Shown here piece by piece: positions 22,966-29,606 of a DNA stretch of 34,127 nt. Numbering within the stretch: position 1 is the stretch's first letter; every line of letters starts with the position of its first letter. Where the stretch lies: contig CAMBAJ010000022.1 in NCBI GenBank assembly GCA_945864305.1, forward strand, positions 1 through 34,127, written 5' to 3'. The position numbers and the translations under genes were made by a program. This DNA is from an uncultured Clostridia bacterium (GTDB lineage: Bacteria > Bacillota > Clostridia > Oscillospirales > Oscillospiraceae). A model generated the notes under the pieces. That model searched no databases. It was not told the DNA's origin and worked only from the letters and a program-made list of their open reading frames with translations.

Positions 22966-23681
22966 CTGCATTCCTCCACATCAAAATCAAAGACCTGCCC
23001 GATTGCCGTGACCGGGATGGTCAGCGGGATAAAAGCCGGGTACTGGGCCAGAAACCGTTGGGTAAATGCGAAATCATCCCACTGGTGCATGGGGAGAAAG
23101 CGGCAAATATCCGCCAGCTCCAGAAAATACTTCGGCCCCCAGAAGCCGGCATCTCCCAGCCGGGAGTCCAGCGGCAGCATGGCCAGGTCAATGGCGCGGC
23201 CCTGGAGCGGCTCGGTATACCGCTTGAAGTTGATCTCCATGTTCCGGTTCCAGCCGGGGTCCTCGCCCTCCCAGTGCCACCAGTTCAGGTCTCCGGCGTG
23301 GAAAACCGTCCGGCCGTCCGCCGTCACCAGAAACGCCACGCCCTCGTCCGTGGAGGGCAGGGTCTCCACCGTGACGCCGGGCAGGGGCGCGGCAGTCTCG
23401 CTGCCGCCCAGGGTTAGGCATCTGGCGGCAGTCTCATCGGACAGTCCCCATCTGGCCCGGTTCCGGGGAGAGAGCCTGATATCCTTCCCAAGCAGGAACG
23501 CGGCGGCGTCCAGCGAAAAGATCTCCGGCTTGAAGTGGTCCTCGTGGCGGTGGCTGGAAAAGACCAGCAGGGGGACCCCCGGCCGCAGGGCCGGGAGTTC
23601 CCCTTTCCACCAGTCAAACAGCAGTGTCACAGACGGCAGCTCCACCAGAAAGCCGCTGTGCTCCAGAAATGTGACCCGCAT
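22962..23681 (-). CDS. Metallo-beta-lactamase-fold hydrolase (UlaG-like)
   Basis: The 239-residue product begins MRVTFLEHSGFLVELPSVTLLFDW and has the metal-binding motif SSHRHEDHF (the HxHxDH signature as HRHEDH) and HAGDLNWWHW, the position of the later metal ligand. Such UlaG-like proteins hydrolyse phosphodiester or lactone bonds; the substrate is unknown. It shares one base with the upstream YbjQ-like gene (TAATG) and no good ribosome-binding site precedes it, so it depends on translational coupling. It overlaps the next gene by four bases. Confidence 0.85.
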   Translation of the reverse strand: MRVTFLEHSGFLVELPSVTLLFDWWKGELPALRPGVPLLVFSSHRHEDHFKPEIFSLDAAAFLLGKDIRLSPRNRARWGLSDETAARCLTLGGSETAAPLPGVTVETLPSTDEGVAFLVTADGRTVFHAGDLNWWHWEGEDPGWNRNMEINFKRYTEPLQGRAIDLAMLPLDSRLGDAGFWGPKYFLELADICRFLPMHQWDDFAFTQRFLAQYPAFIPLTIPVTAIGQVFDFDVEECR

Positions 23682-23992
23682 TATTTCAGCTTTACGGCGG
23701 TGCCGTAGGCGATGACCTCGGCGGCGCCCTGCATCACGGCGGAGGACCCGAAGCGGATGTTGAGAATGGCGTCGGCACCCAGGGCATTGGCCTCGTCCAC
23801 CATCCGCTTGGTGGCGATCTGCCGGGCCTCGGTCAGCATCTCCGTATAGCCGACGATCTCACCGCCCACCAGGGTCTTCATGCCGGCCATGAAATCCTTG
23901 CCGAAGTTTTTGGACTGGACCACCGTGCCTTTCACCAGCCCCAGAGGCTCCACCTCTTTGCCGGGAACATAGTCAATATTGAGCAGCAGCAT
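23681..23992 (-). CDS. YbjQ / UPF0145 family protein
   Basis: The 103-residue product shows the UPF0145 pattern: GLVKGTVVQSKNFGKDFMAGMKTLVGGEIVGYTEML (seen in two pieces), EARQIATKRMVDEANALGADAILNIRF, and the closing EVIAYGTAVKL. Members form small ring-like oligomers and are sometimes called heavy-metal-binding domain proteins, but the role is not established. Its GGAGG ribosome-binding site and ATG lie inside the last codons of the upstream membrane-protein gene, with a 20-bp overlap. Confidence 0.9.
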   Translation of the reverse strand: MLLLNIDYVPGKEVEPLGLVKGTVVQSKNFGKDFMAGMKTLVGGEIVGYTEMLTEARQIATKRMVDEANALGADAILNIRFGSSAVMQGAAEVIAYGTAVKLK

Positions 23993-24233
23993 CTTCTTCT
24001 CCTCCTTGAATCTCTTTCAGTCGAATGTGTAAGCATATCCAGACGGGCACCACGGCCCCAAGGTCTATCAGGGAAAGGATCAGCAGCACCGTGGACACCA
24101 CGGCACTGCCCGTGTTCCGGTGGGCCCAGAACAGCAGCGCGGCCGCCGCCAGCTGTACCACCGTGGAGAACACGGCGCTCTGGATGGCACTTTTCCGGCG
24201 CAGCGCCTGGCGCTCAGTATTGGGCTGCGTCAT
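23973..24233 (-). CDS. Small two-TM membrane protein with EIQGGEEDAAAQY tail
   Basis: No named family is recognised. The 86 residues have two predicted membrane helices (about 20-38 and 45-67) separated by a short loop, and a C-terminal tail LKEIQGGEEDAAAQY. ATG 24233 sits 8 bases after GGAGG, which is itself inside the upstream gene; the GTG at 24242 is rejected. It is about the same size as the next gene upstream and shares its tail (LREIDGGEEDDAAQY), so the two are probably paralogues. The tail codons GGA GGA GAA GAA GAT G also form the ribosome-binding site and start of the YbjQ-like gene. Confidence 0.8.
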   Translation of the reverse strand: MTQPNTERQALRRKSAIQSAVFSTVVQLAAAALLFWAHRNTGSAVVSTVLLILSLIDLGAVVPVWICLHIRLKEIQGGEEDAAAQY

Positions 24234-24480
24234 CTTCTTCACCTCCGTCGATCTCCCGCAGGCGCTGGCGCAGGGCCAGCACCACGCCGATCACAGCGGC
24301 ACCGCCCAGTACGCCGTAGAGCGCCAGCAGCAGCGCGGCGGCGCCGCACTCTCCTGCCCGGGCCGCCTCCAGCGCGGTCAGGACCACCGCCAGGATCAGC
24401 CCCGCCAGCCACAGCAGGACCACCGCGGCGGAGAGAATGGAGCCCTTCCGCTTTCCACGGCGCTCAGAACTGCTTCGCAT
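24214..24480 (-). CDS. Small two-TM membrane protein with EIDGGEEDDAAQY tail
   Basis: The 88-residue product starts MRSSSERRGKRKG (strongly basic, so inside the cell by the positive-inside rule), has two membrane helices (about 14-36 and 47-70) and ends RQRLREIDGGEEDDAAQY. ATG 24480 lies inside the end of the MerR-type gene, with AAGGAGG upstream. The end overlaps the next gene by 20 bp, and its tail codons supply that gene's GGAGGT site and ATG. Function unknown; likely a membrane partner or target of the MerR-type protein. Confidence 0.8.
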   Translation of the reverse strand: MRSSSERRGKRKGSILSAAVVLLWLAGLILAVVLTALEAARAGECGAAALLLALYGVLGGAAVIGVVLALRQRLREIDGGEEDDAAQY

Positions 24481-25114
24481 CGTCGATCTCCCTCCTTCCG
24501 ATCTCCCGGATGCGCTGCACCAGGGAGACGATGACGCCCAACGCCACCAGGGCCGGGATGACCAGGAACACCGCCAGCAGCGGCAGGGGCGGCGCCCCGG
24601 CGGGGTCTGTCTCAAAGGCCCAGAGGAACAGCCACATCAGCCCCAGCATCAGCAGGACCATCAAAACCGTCACCGCCACCGGTGCCACATAGCGGACCCG
24701 GACATCCTCGTGCTGCCTGTTCTGGAAGGTGGTGCCGGACTGCTCCATGGCCTCCATCTCCGCGAGGATGGCTCCGGCGTCCAGGTCCTCCAGCCGCTCC
24801 TGCCGGTCTGTGAGCGCGGAGCACAGCCGGATGGACTGCTCCAGATTCTCCCGCTCCCGCTCCAGTGTCACCAGATGGCGGCGCATGCCGTCGCCCACGG
24901 TGTGGCCGCCGCTCTGCATCCGGCGGATATCCTCCAGCGGCACGCCCAGCTTCCGCAGCAGCTTGATGCGCCGCAGGGCGTCCACCTCGGCCTCGCCGTA
25001 GTCCCGGTAGCCGTTCTCGCTGTTCCGGTGGGGTGCCAGCAGGCCCTCGGCCTCGTAAAAGCGGATATTTTTCTTCGTGATGCCCACCAGGGCCTCCACC
25101 TCGTTGATTTTCAT
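24464..25114 (-). CDS. MerR-family regulator with C-terminal membrane segments
   Basis: The 216-residue protein starts with a MerR winged helix (MKINEVEALVGITKKNIRFYEAEGLLAPHRNSENGYRDYGEAEVDALRRI in the first 50 residues), then a coiled-coil dimerisation helix (VTLERERENLEQSIRLCSALTDRQERLEDLDA). Unusually, it continues into two hydrophobic segments (about 143-168 and 178-200) and the tail QRIREIGRREIDDAKQF. It is therefore predicted to be membrane-bound. No cysteine metal motif is present. ATG 25114 follows GAGGTG; a GTG at 25123 is less likely. It heads a six-gene leftward chain in which every junction overlaps, and it has its own promoter 27 bp upstream. Confidence 0.88.
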   Translation of the reverse strand: MKINEVEALVGITKKNIRFYEAEGLLAPHRNSENGYRDYGEAEVDALRRIKLLRKLGVPLEDIRRMQSGGHTVGDGMRRHLVTLERERENLEQSIRLCSALTDRQERLEDLDAGAILAEMEAMEQSGTTFQNRQHEDVRVRYVAPVAVTVLMVLLMLGLMWLFLWAFETDPAGAPPLPLLAVFLVIPALVALGVIVSLVQRIREIGRREIDDAKQF

Positions 25115-25135
25115 ACCGCTCACCTCGTCTCTGAT

Positions 25136-25148
25136 GGTATCTTATACC
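25136..25148. promoter_or_regulatory. GGTAT-N3-ATACC palindrome at the MerR-type promoter
   Basis: This dyad overlaps the -10 box of the MerR-type gene. The same half-sites recur as GGTAT-N4-ATACC over the mutY -10 box 83 bp away. It is a candidate operator, possibly for the MerR-type protein. Confidence 0.4.
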
Positions 25149-25169
25149 TTCTACAAGGGGGAAGTTCAA
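25141..25169 (-). promoter_or_regulatory. Promoter of the MerR-type six-gene chain
   Basis: On the minus strand, TTGAAC (25169-25164), 17 bp, TATAAG (25146-25141). The spacer contains CCTT-GTAG-AAGG, an inverted repeat in the position MerR proteins normally bind. Confidence 0.65.
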
Positions 25170-25218
25170 GTGTTTTTTAAAAAAATTCTGGGGAGGGGTG
25201 GGAACCGGGCTCCCCATG

Positions 25219-25234
25219 TGGTATGATGATACCA
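25219..25234. promoter_or_regulatory. Palindrome over the mutY extended -10 promoter
   Basis: TGGTAT-GATG-ATACCA, a 16-bp perfect palindrome, covers TATGAT (25222-25227), which is preceded by TGG as an extended -10. No good -35 is visible. The palindrome shares GGTAT/ATACC half-sites with the MerR-type promoter region. Confidence 0.45.
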
Positions 25235-25254
25235 TGAGAGAACAGGAACTGACA

Positions 25255-26310
25255 ATGGAAAATGCACGGAAGCGGCTGACAGAGCCGCTTCTGGTCTGGT
25301 TCCGGCAGAATGCCCGGGACCTGCCCTGGCGCCGCACGGAGGACCCGTACCGCATCTGGGTGTCGGAGATCATGCTCCAGCAGACCCGGGTGGCGGCGGT
25401 GCTGGGCTATTACGCCCGCTTTCTGGAGGCCTTCCCCTCGGTGGAGGCTTTGGCCGCCGCGCCGGAGGACCGCCTGATGAAGCTGTGGGAGGGGCTGGGC
25501 TATTACAGCCGGGCCCGGAATCTCCAGCGGGCGGCGAAGGCCGTGGTGGAGATGGGCGGCTTCCCGGATACCTACGAGGGTCTGCTGGCCCTGCCGGGCA
25601 TCGGGGACTACACCGCCAGCGCCATCGCCTCGGCGGCCTTTGGCCGTCGGGAGGCGGCGGTGGACGGCAACGTACTGCGGGTGGTGACCCGGCTCACCGA
25701 CTGCCACGACGACATCCTGGACCCAAAGACGAAAAAAGCCATCCGGGAGCAGGTGCAATCCGTTATGCCGGAGACACCGGCGGATATCCGCATCTTCAAC
25801 CAGGCCACCATGGAGCTGGGGGCCACGGTCTGCGTGCCCAACGGCCCGCCCAAATGTGAGCTGTGCCCCGTCCGGGACCTCTGCCTGGGCCGCATCCGGG
25901 GCACGGCGGAGACGCTGCCGGTGAAGAAGCCGAAGAAGGCCCGGCGGGTAGAGGAAAAGACCGTGTTCCTGCTGCTGCGGGAGGATAAGGTGGCCCTGTG
26001 CCGCCGGCCCGACACCGGATTGCTGGCGGGGCTGTGGGAGTTTCCCAACGTGGAGGGGACCCTGGATGAGGAAAAGGCCCCGGCGCAGGTAGCGGCCTGG
26101 GGGCTGGAGCCGAAGGCGTGGAAAAACAAGCTGACGGCGAAGCACATCTTCACTCACGTGGAGTGGCACATGACCGGGTATACCCTGGAGGCGGCCGGAG
26201 ACGGCCCGGCGGAGTTTGAATGGGTGGACGCGGCCGGGCTGGAGAGCCACGCGGTGCCCTCGGCCTTTGCGAGATACTACGCGGAGGCGAGGGGACAAAT
26301 AGGAGAGTAA
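25255..26310 (+). CDS. mutY: Adenine DNA glycosylase MutY
   Basis: MutY removes adenine mispaired with 8-oxoguanine. The 351-residue product has the catalytic glutamate in SEIMLQQTRV, the helix-hairpin-helix LPGIGDYTASAIAS, the catalytic aspartate in VDGNVLRVVTRL, a C-terminal 4Fe-4S cluster motif (Cys-x7-Cys-x2-Cys-x5-Cys in CVPNGPPKCELCPVRDLC), and the NUDIX-like 8-oxoG recognition domain (LWEFPNVEG and later IFTHVEWHM). ATG 25255 follows AGGAAC; in-frame ATG 25234 has no ribosome-binding site and lies at the predicted transcription start. It is divergent from the MerR-type chain. Confidence 0.96.
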   Translation: MENARKRLTEPLLVWFRQNARDLPWRRTEDPYRIWVSEIMLQQTRVAAVLGYYARFLEAFPSVEALAAAPEDRLMKLWEGLGYYSRARNLQRAAKAVVEMGGFPDTYEGLLALPGIGDYTASAIASAAFGRREAAVDGNVLRVVTRLTDCHDDILDPKTKKAIREQVQSVMPETPADIRIFNQATMELGATVCVPNGPPKCELCPVRDLCLGRIRGTAETLPVKKPKKARRVEEKTVFLLLREDKVALCRRPDTGLLAGLWEFPNVEGTLDEEKAPAQVAAWGLEPKAWKNKLTAKHIFTHVEWHMTGYTLEAAGDGPAEFEWVDAAGLESHAVPSAFARYYAEARGQIGE

Positions 26311-26387
26311 CCACACGGATGCTGACCCCGGCGCTCTTTGGCCGGCGCTGTATCCGGTGACGAACGACACGAAAGGAGAACACGTTT

Positions 26388-26630
26388 ATGGGACTGCTGG
26401 TGGGCCTGCCCCTGGGCATCTTCCGGCTGTTGTTCAGCCTGATCATGCTGGCGCTGCGGCTGGCCGTGCCCATCGCGGCCATCGTGGTGCTGGTGATGCT
26501 GTACCGCCGGAGCAAAGGCGGCCAGGCCGGTCAGCCCAAGCGGGAGAAACCCAAGGAACCGGAATTTGACGGCCCGGTGTACACTGTGGATTACGAGGAA
26601 GTGGACGGAGACGAAGATGGAACTCCTTAA
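26388..26630 (+). CDS. Small membrane protein with acidic tail
   Basis: The 80-residue product has one or two hydrophobic stretches (about 2-42), a basic segment RRSKGGQAGQPKREKPK and an acidic end DYEEVDGDEDGTP. GAAAGGAGAA precedes the ATG. No family is recognised. Its last codons (GGAGACGAAGATG) supply the ribosome-binding site and start of the next gene, which it overlaps by 14 bp. Confidence 0.7.
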   Translation: MGLLVGLPLGIFRLLFSLIMLALRLAVPIAAIVVLVMLYRRSKGGQAGQPKREKPKEPEFDGPVYTVDYEEVDGDEDGTP

Positions 26631-26811
26631 TATTCTGCTGATCGCCCTGCTTCTGCTGCTTTTGCGGAAGCTGATCTGGTGCCTGCGGTGGCTGTGGTGC
26701 TATTATCACGGCAAGGAGACCCTGGCACCCATTTCCTTCTTTCCCCGGCGGACCGGAGAGGGGTTTCAGGGGCATATCCAAAGGACCAGAGAGGACGACA
26801 GGGAGGACTGA
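26617..26811 (+). CDS. Small single-TM membrane protein
   Basis: The 64-residue product begins MELLNILLIALLLLLLRKLIW, giving one strong membrane helix (about 2-24, with a basic end), and finishes with a charged tail HIQRTREDDRED. It starts inside the previous gene. No family recognised. The translational overlap with the gene upstream and the good GGAG site argue that it is real; the short length keeps confidence moderate. Confidence 0.6.
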   Translation: MELLNILLIALLLLLLRKLIWCLRWLWCYYHGKETLAPISFFPRRTGEGFQGHIQRTREDDRED

Positions 26812-26813
26812 CC

Positions 26814-27293
26814 ATGCCGTTTTGGAAAAAGAGCGAGGACCCCTGGGACGTGGAGCCGGAAAAGCGGCGGCCCGTCCCGGCGGAAAACGAGGAGAAGGGC
26901 CCCGGACTGCTGGACCAGTTCCAGGACTGGAATGAGGCCCGGAAGGCGGAGAAAGCCCGACGGGAGACACCGCCGCCACCCATTCCCTGCCCCTGGTGTG
27001 GAAAGACGATGGAGACCGGCTATCTCATGGGCAACCGGGGCATCTGGTGGGCACCGGGGCGTCCCGACGCCTGGGCAAAGTGGGTCAGCGTTGCCGCGGC
27101 GGAGGGAGCCTTTCAGGTGGACACGGAGGGAGGGCTGGCTACCTACCGGACTGCCTGGCATTGCCCGGACTGCGGGAAGCTGGTGCTGGACGTCCGGCCC
27201 GGCTCCGACGATATTAGCCAGTCCGACAGGGACTGTGAGGAAGAACTGCGGGGATACGCCCAGCAGGCAAACAAAAGAGAGGGAGAAAACTGA
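26814..27293 (+). CDS. DUF6487-like zinc-ribbon protein
   Basis: ATG 26814 lies 7 bases after GGGAGG, 2 bp past the previous stop; longer frames are rejected. The 159-residue product has a charged, disordered N-terminal half (MPFWKKSEDPWDVEPEKRRP and a Glu/Lys-rich stretch). A CPWCGKTMETGYLMGNRGIWW zinc-ribbon knuckle follows, and a second pair, CPDCGKLVL, lies some 70 residues on. The layout matches the PF20097/DUF6487 type, whose function is unknown. It sits between two small membrane-protein genes and thymidine kinase. Confidence 0.7.
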   Translation: MPFWKKSEDPWDVEPEKRRPVPAENEEKGPGLLDQFQDWNEARKAEKARRETPPPPIPCPWCGKTMETGYLMGNRGIWWAPGRPDAWAKWVSVAAAEGAFQVDTEGGLATYRTAWHCPDCGKLVLDVRPGSDDISQSDRDCEEELRGYAQQANKREGEN

Positions 27294-27296
27294 CCA

Positions 27297-27884
27297 ATGG
27301 CACAGCTTTATTTCAAATACGGGGCCATGGGCTCCAGCAAAACGGCCAACGCGCTGATGGCCCGGTTCAACTACGAGGAGCGGGGCCAGCAGACGCTGCT
27401 GGTGAAGCCCCGGATCGACACCCGGGACGGAGACCACATGGTGGTCTCCCGCATCGGGCTGACCCACGAGTGCATCTACTTTGACGAATTGCAGCAGCTC
27501 TCCATTATGGAGCTCCAGCAGAATGCCTGCATCATCGTCGACGAGGCCCAGTTCCTCACAAAGAACGAGGTCATGTACCTGGTCTATCTGGTGGACGATT
27601 TGGGCATCCCCGTCATCTGCTACGGATTGCGGGCGGACTTCAAGGGCGACCTGTTCCCCGGCAGCGAGGCGCTGCTGGTGATGGCGGACAAGATCGAGGA
27701 GGTCAAGACCATCTGCTGGTGCGGCAAGAAGGCCATGTTCAACGCGCGGTTCGACGCCAACGGTAAGGTCCTCAAAGAGGGCGAGCAGGTGGTGCTGGGT
27801 GCCAATGACAAGTACATTGGCCTGTGCCGCAAGCACTGGCGCTCCGGCGACCTGGGTCCGGACTTCGATGTGACCAAGGTATGA
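27297..27884 (+). CDS. tdk: Thymidine kinase
   Basis: It phosphorylates thymidine to dTMP in salvage. The 195-residue product has the Walker A motif GAMGSSKT (9-16), a lasso-loop region, VDEAQFL (Walker B) and CYGLRADFKGDLFPGSE. The zinc-binding domain cysteines are present at TICWCGKKA and near the end (GLCRKHW). GGGAGAA lies about 10 bases before the ATG. The stop overlaps the next start in an ATGA. Length is typical of type II thymidine kinases. Confidence 0.95.
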   Translation: MAQLYFKYGAMGSSKTANALMARFNYEERGQQTLLVKPRIDTRDGDHMVVSRIGLTHECIYFDELQQLSIMELQQNACIIVDEAQFLTKNEVMYLVYLVDDLGIPVICYGLRADFKGDLFPGSEALLVMADKIEEVKTICWCGKKAMFNARFDANGKVLKEGEQVVLGANDKYIGLCRKHWRSGDLGPDFDVTKV

Positions 27885-28753
27885 TCTGCAAGTTATGCCC
27901 TCGAAACTGCGGGGCGGAGCGGACAGAGACGAAACGCGGCGGCGTGTGCCGCCAGCCCAGCCTCCCGGTGGCCGCCAAGGCCATGCTGCACCGGTGGGAG
28001 GAGCCGTGTCTCGTGGGGGACCACGGGGCCGGGACCGTGTTTTTCTCCGGGTGCAATCTCCGGTGCTGCTTCTGCCAGAACGGCCCCATCTCCCAGGGGG
28101 AGGTGGGCAAGCCCATCACGGCGCAGCGCCTGCGGGAGATTTTCCGGGAGCTGATCGCCCAGGGGGCGGCCTGCCTGGACCTTGTCACTCCCACCCACTT
28201 TACACCCGTCATTCTGGAAGCCCTGGGGGAGGAGCCCTGGCCCGTGCCGGTGGTGTGGAACTGCGGCGGGTACGAAAAGCCAGAGACGCTGCGCCTGCTG
28301 GAGGGAAAGGTCCAGGTGTACCTGCCGGACCTGAAATACGCCCTGCCGGGCCCGGCGAAGAAATACTCCGGGGCGGAGGACTACTTTGAATGGGCCAGCG
28401 CCGCCATTCTGGAGATGTTCCGGCAGACGGGACCCTACCGGATGGAAAACGGCCTGCTGAAAAGGGGTGTCCTCATTCGCCACCTGATTTTGCCGGGGGA
28501 GCTGGAGAACAGCCGCCGCGTCATCGACTGGGTGGCGGAGACGTTCCAACCCGGCGACGTGCTGTTCTCCCTCATGAGCCAGTACACCCCCCAGCCGGGC
28601 GCCGTGGGCAATCTTGCCCGCCACGTGACGAAGGCGGAGTACCGCTCGGCGGTGGCATATATGGAGAACTGCGGCATCACCGACGGCTTCACACAGGAAC
28701 GGACCTCGGCAAAGGAGGAGTACACCCCGGACTTTGATTTGCGGGGCGTGTAA
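27881..28753 (+). CDS. PflA/PflX-like radical SAM protein
   Basis: The 290-residue protein begins MICKLCPRNCGAERTETKRGG, an N-terminal Cys cluster typical of the COG1313 (PflX) group, and has the radical SAM motif CNLRCCFC (Cys58, Cys62, Cys65). Further motifs are TPTHFTPVILEAL, VVWNCGGYEKPETLRLLEG, VQVYLPDLKY and LIRHLILPGELENS. Relatives are annotated as pyruvate formate-lyase activating-enzyme homologues; the target of this one is unknown and no pfl gene is adjacent. The ATG at 27881 overlaps the tdk stop by four bases, so translation is coupled. Confidence 0.88.
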   Translation: MICKLCPRNCGAERTETKRGGVCRQPSLPVAAKAMLHRWEEPCLVGDHGAGTVFFSGCNLRCCFCQNGPISQGEVGKPITAQRLREIFRELIAQGAACLDLVTPTHFTPVILEALGEEPWPVPVVWNCGGYEKPETLRLLEGKVQVYLPDLKYALPGPAKKYSGAEDYFEWASAAILEMFRQTGPYRMENGLLKRGVLIRHLILPGELENSRRVIDWVAETFQPGDVLFSLMSQYTPQPGAVGNLARHVTKAEYRSAVAYMENCGITDGFTQERTSAKEEYTPDFDLRGV

Positions 28754-28851
28754 CACGACCGCGAAAGGCTGCCCTGCCAAAGCCCGGAACGGAGAGGCGG
28801 TTTTGCAGAACAGATTTGGTAAAAATCCCGCTTTTATTTTGGGGAGAAATC

Positions 28852-28860
28852 TGCTACAAT
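28852..28860 (+). promoter_or_regulatory. Extended -10 promoter before the MATE remnant
   Basis: TACAAT (28855-28860) preceded by TGC, an extended -10; the -35 region is weak. The transcript would start near 28867, giving a leader of about 103 nt that contains a terminator-like hairpin. Confidence 0.45.
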
Positions 28861-28902
28861 CCATGTCGTTCAACAGAATACCGATGTAAATCCGGCATTT
28901 TA

Positions 28903-28948
28903 TGCGTGTAATCGAGAGTGGAAATCACCTTGATTGCACGCATTTTTT
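28903..28948 (+). terminator. Terminator-like attenuator in the leader of the MATE remnant
   Basis: TGCGTGTAATC (28903-28913) pairs with GATTGCACGCA (28932-28942) through 11 pairs including one G-U, around an 18-nt loop, and T6 follows directly. It lies between the promoter and the start codon, so it would terminate the transcript before the gene unless prevented. No known riboswitch aptamer is recognised upstream. Confidence 0.65.
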
Positions 28949-28969
28949 GTTGCCTTGAAGGAGGGTTTT

Positions 28970-29550
28970 ATGGAAAGAGAAAATAAAATGGGCACCATGC
29001 CCGTCCCGAAGCTGGTGGTGAACATGTCGCAGCCCATCATGGTCTCCATGCTGGTGCAGTCCATGTACAACATCGTGGACAGCGTCTTTGTGGCCAGGAT
29101 CAGCGAGGACGCCCTGACCGCCGCGTCCATCGCCTACTCCGCCCAGATGCTGCAGATCGCGGTGGCCGTGGGCACCGACGTGGGCATGAACGCCCTGGTG
29201 TCCCGCAGGCTGGGGGCGAAGCAGTTCCGGGAGGCCAACGAGGCGGCCACCACCGGTCTGGTGCTGTCCATCCTCAGCTCCCTGCTGTTTGTGCTGTGGG
29301 GCGTTTTCGGCACGAAGGCGTTCATCCGGCAATTCAGCCAGGATGAGGCCATTGTGGCCTATGGCACTACATATCTGAAAATCTGCCAGATTTTTGCTGC
29401 CGGAATTTTTCTGGGCACCTTTACCCAGCGGCTGCTCCAGTCCCCACCGGCAGGACCGTCTCCAGTATGCTGGCGCAGATGGCGGGCGCTGTGGCCTTCG
29501 CTCTGACGCAGAAGAAGCGGGAGTTCCGGGAAAAAGTGGATACGCTGTAA
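28970..29550 (+). pseudogene. MATE-family efflux transporter remnant (frameshift plus large deletion)
   Basis: ATG 28970 follows AAGGAGGG. About 158 residues read as an intact MATE N-terminus: MPVPKLVVNMSQPIMVSMLVQSMYNIVDSVFVA (in pieces), the NALVSRRLGAK loop, four membrane helices and FTQRLLQS. At about 29441-29446 the frame is broken; with two bases fewer the sequence continues TGRTVSSM, as expected for MATE. That second frame then runs into LAQMAGAVAFALTQKKREF and stops at 29548. The rest of the roughly 450-residue transporter, about 60 per cent, is missing. In the first frame translation ends at 29506. The gene cannot encode a working MATE pump. Confidence 0.85.
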
Positions 29551-29593
29551 AAAGTACCTGTTCCCCCGGCTTACGCCGGAGAACAGGTACTTT
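29551..29593. terminator. Terminator between the MATE remnant and the CmpB-like gene
   Basis: A 13-bp outer stem (29551-29563 with 29581-29593, AAAGTACCTGTTC and its complement) and an inner CCGGC/GCCGG stem closed by TTAC. A and T runs at the ends suit both directions. Confidence 0.8.
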
Positions 29594-29606
29594 ACCGTTA
29601 TGTAGG

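Noticed and set aside
28863..28889. Possible 8-codon leader peptide before the MATE remnant
   Set aside because: Its ATG would lie upstream of the predicted transcription start and it has no ribosome-binding site. An 18-codon frame at 28902 across the hairpin also lacks a site.
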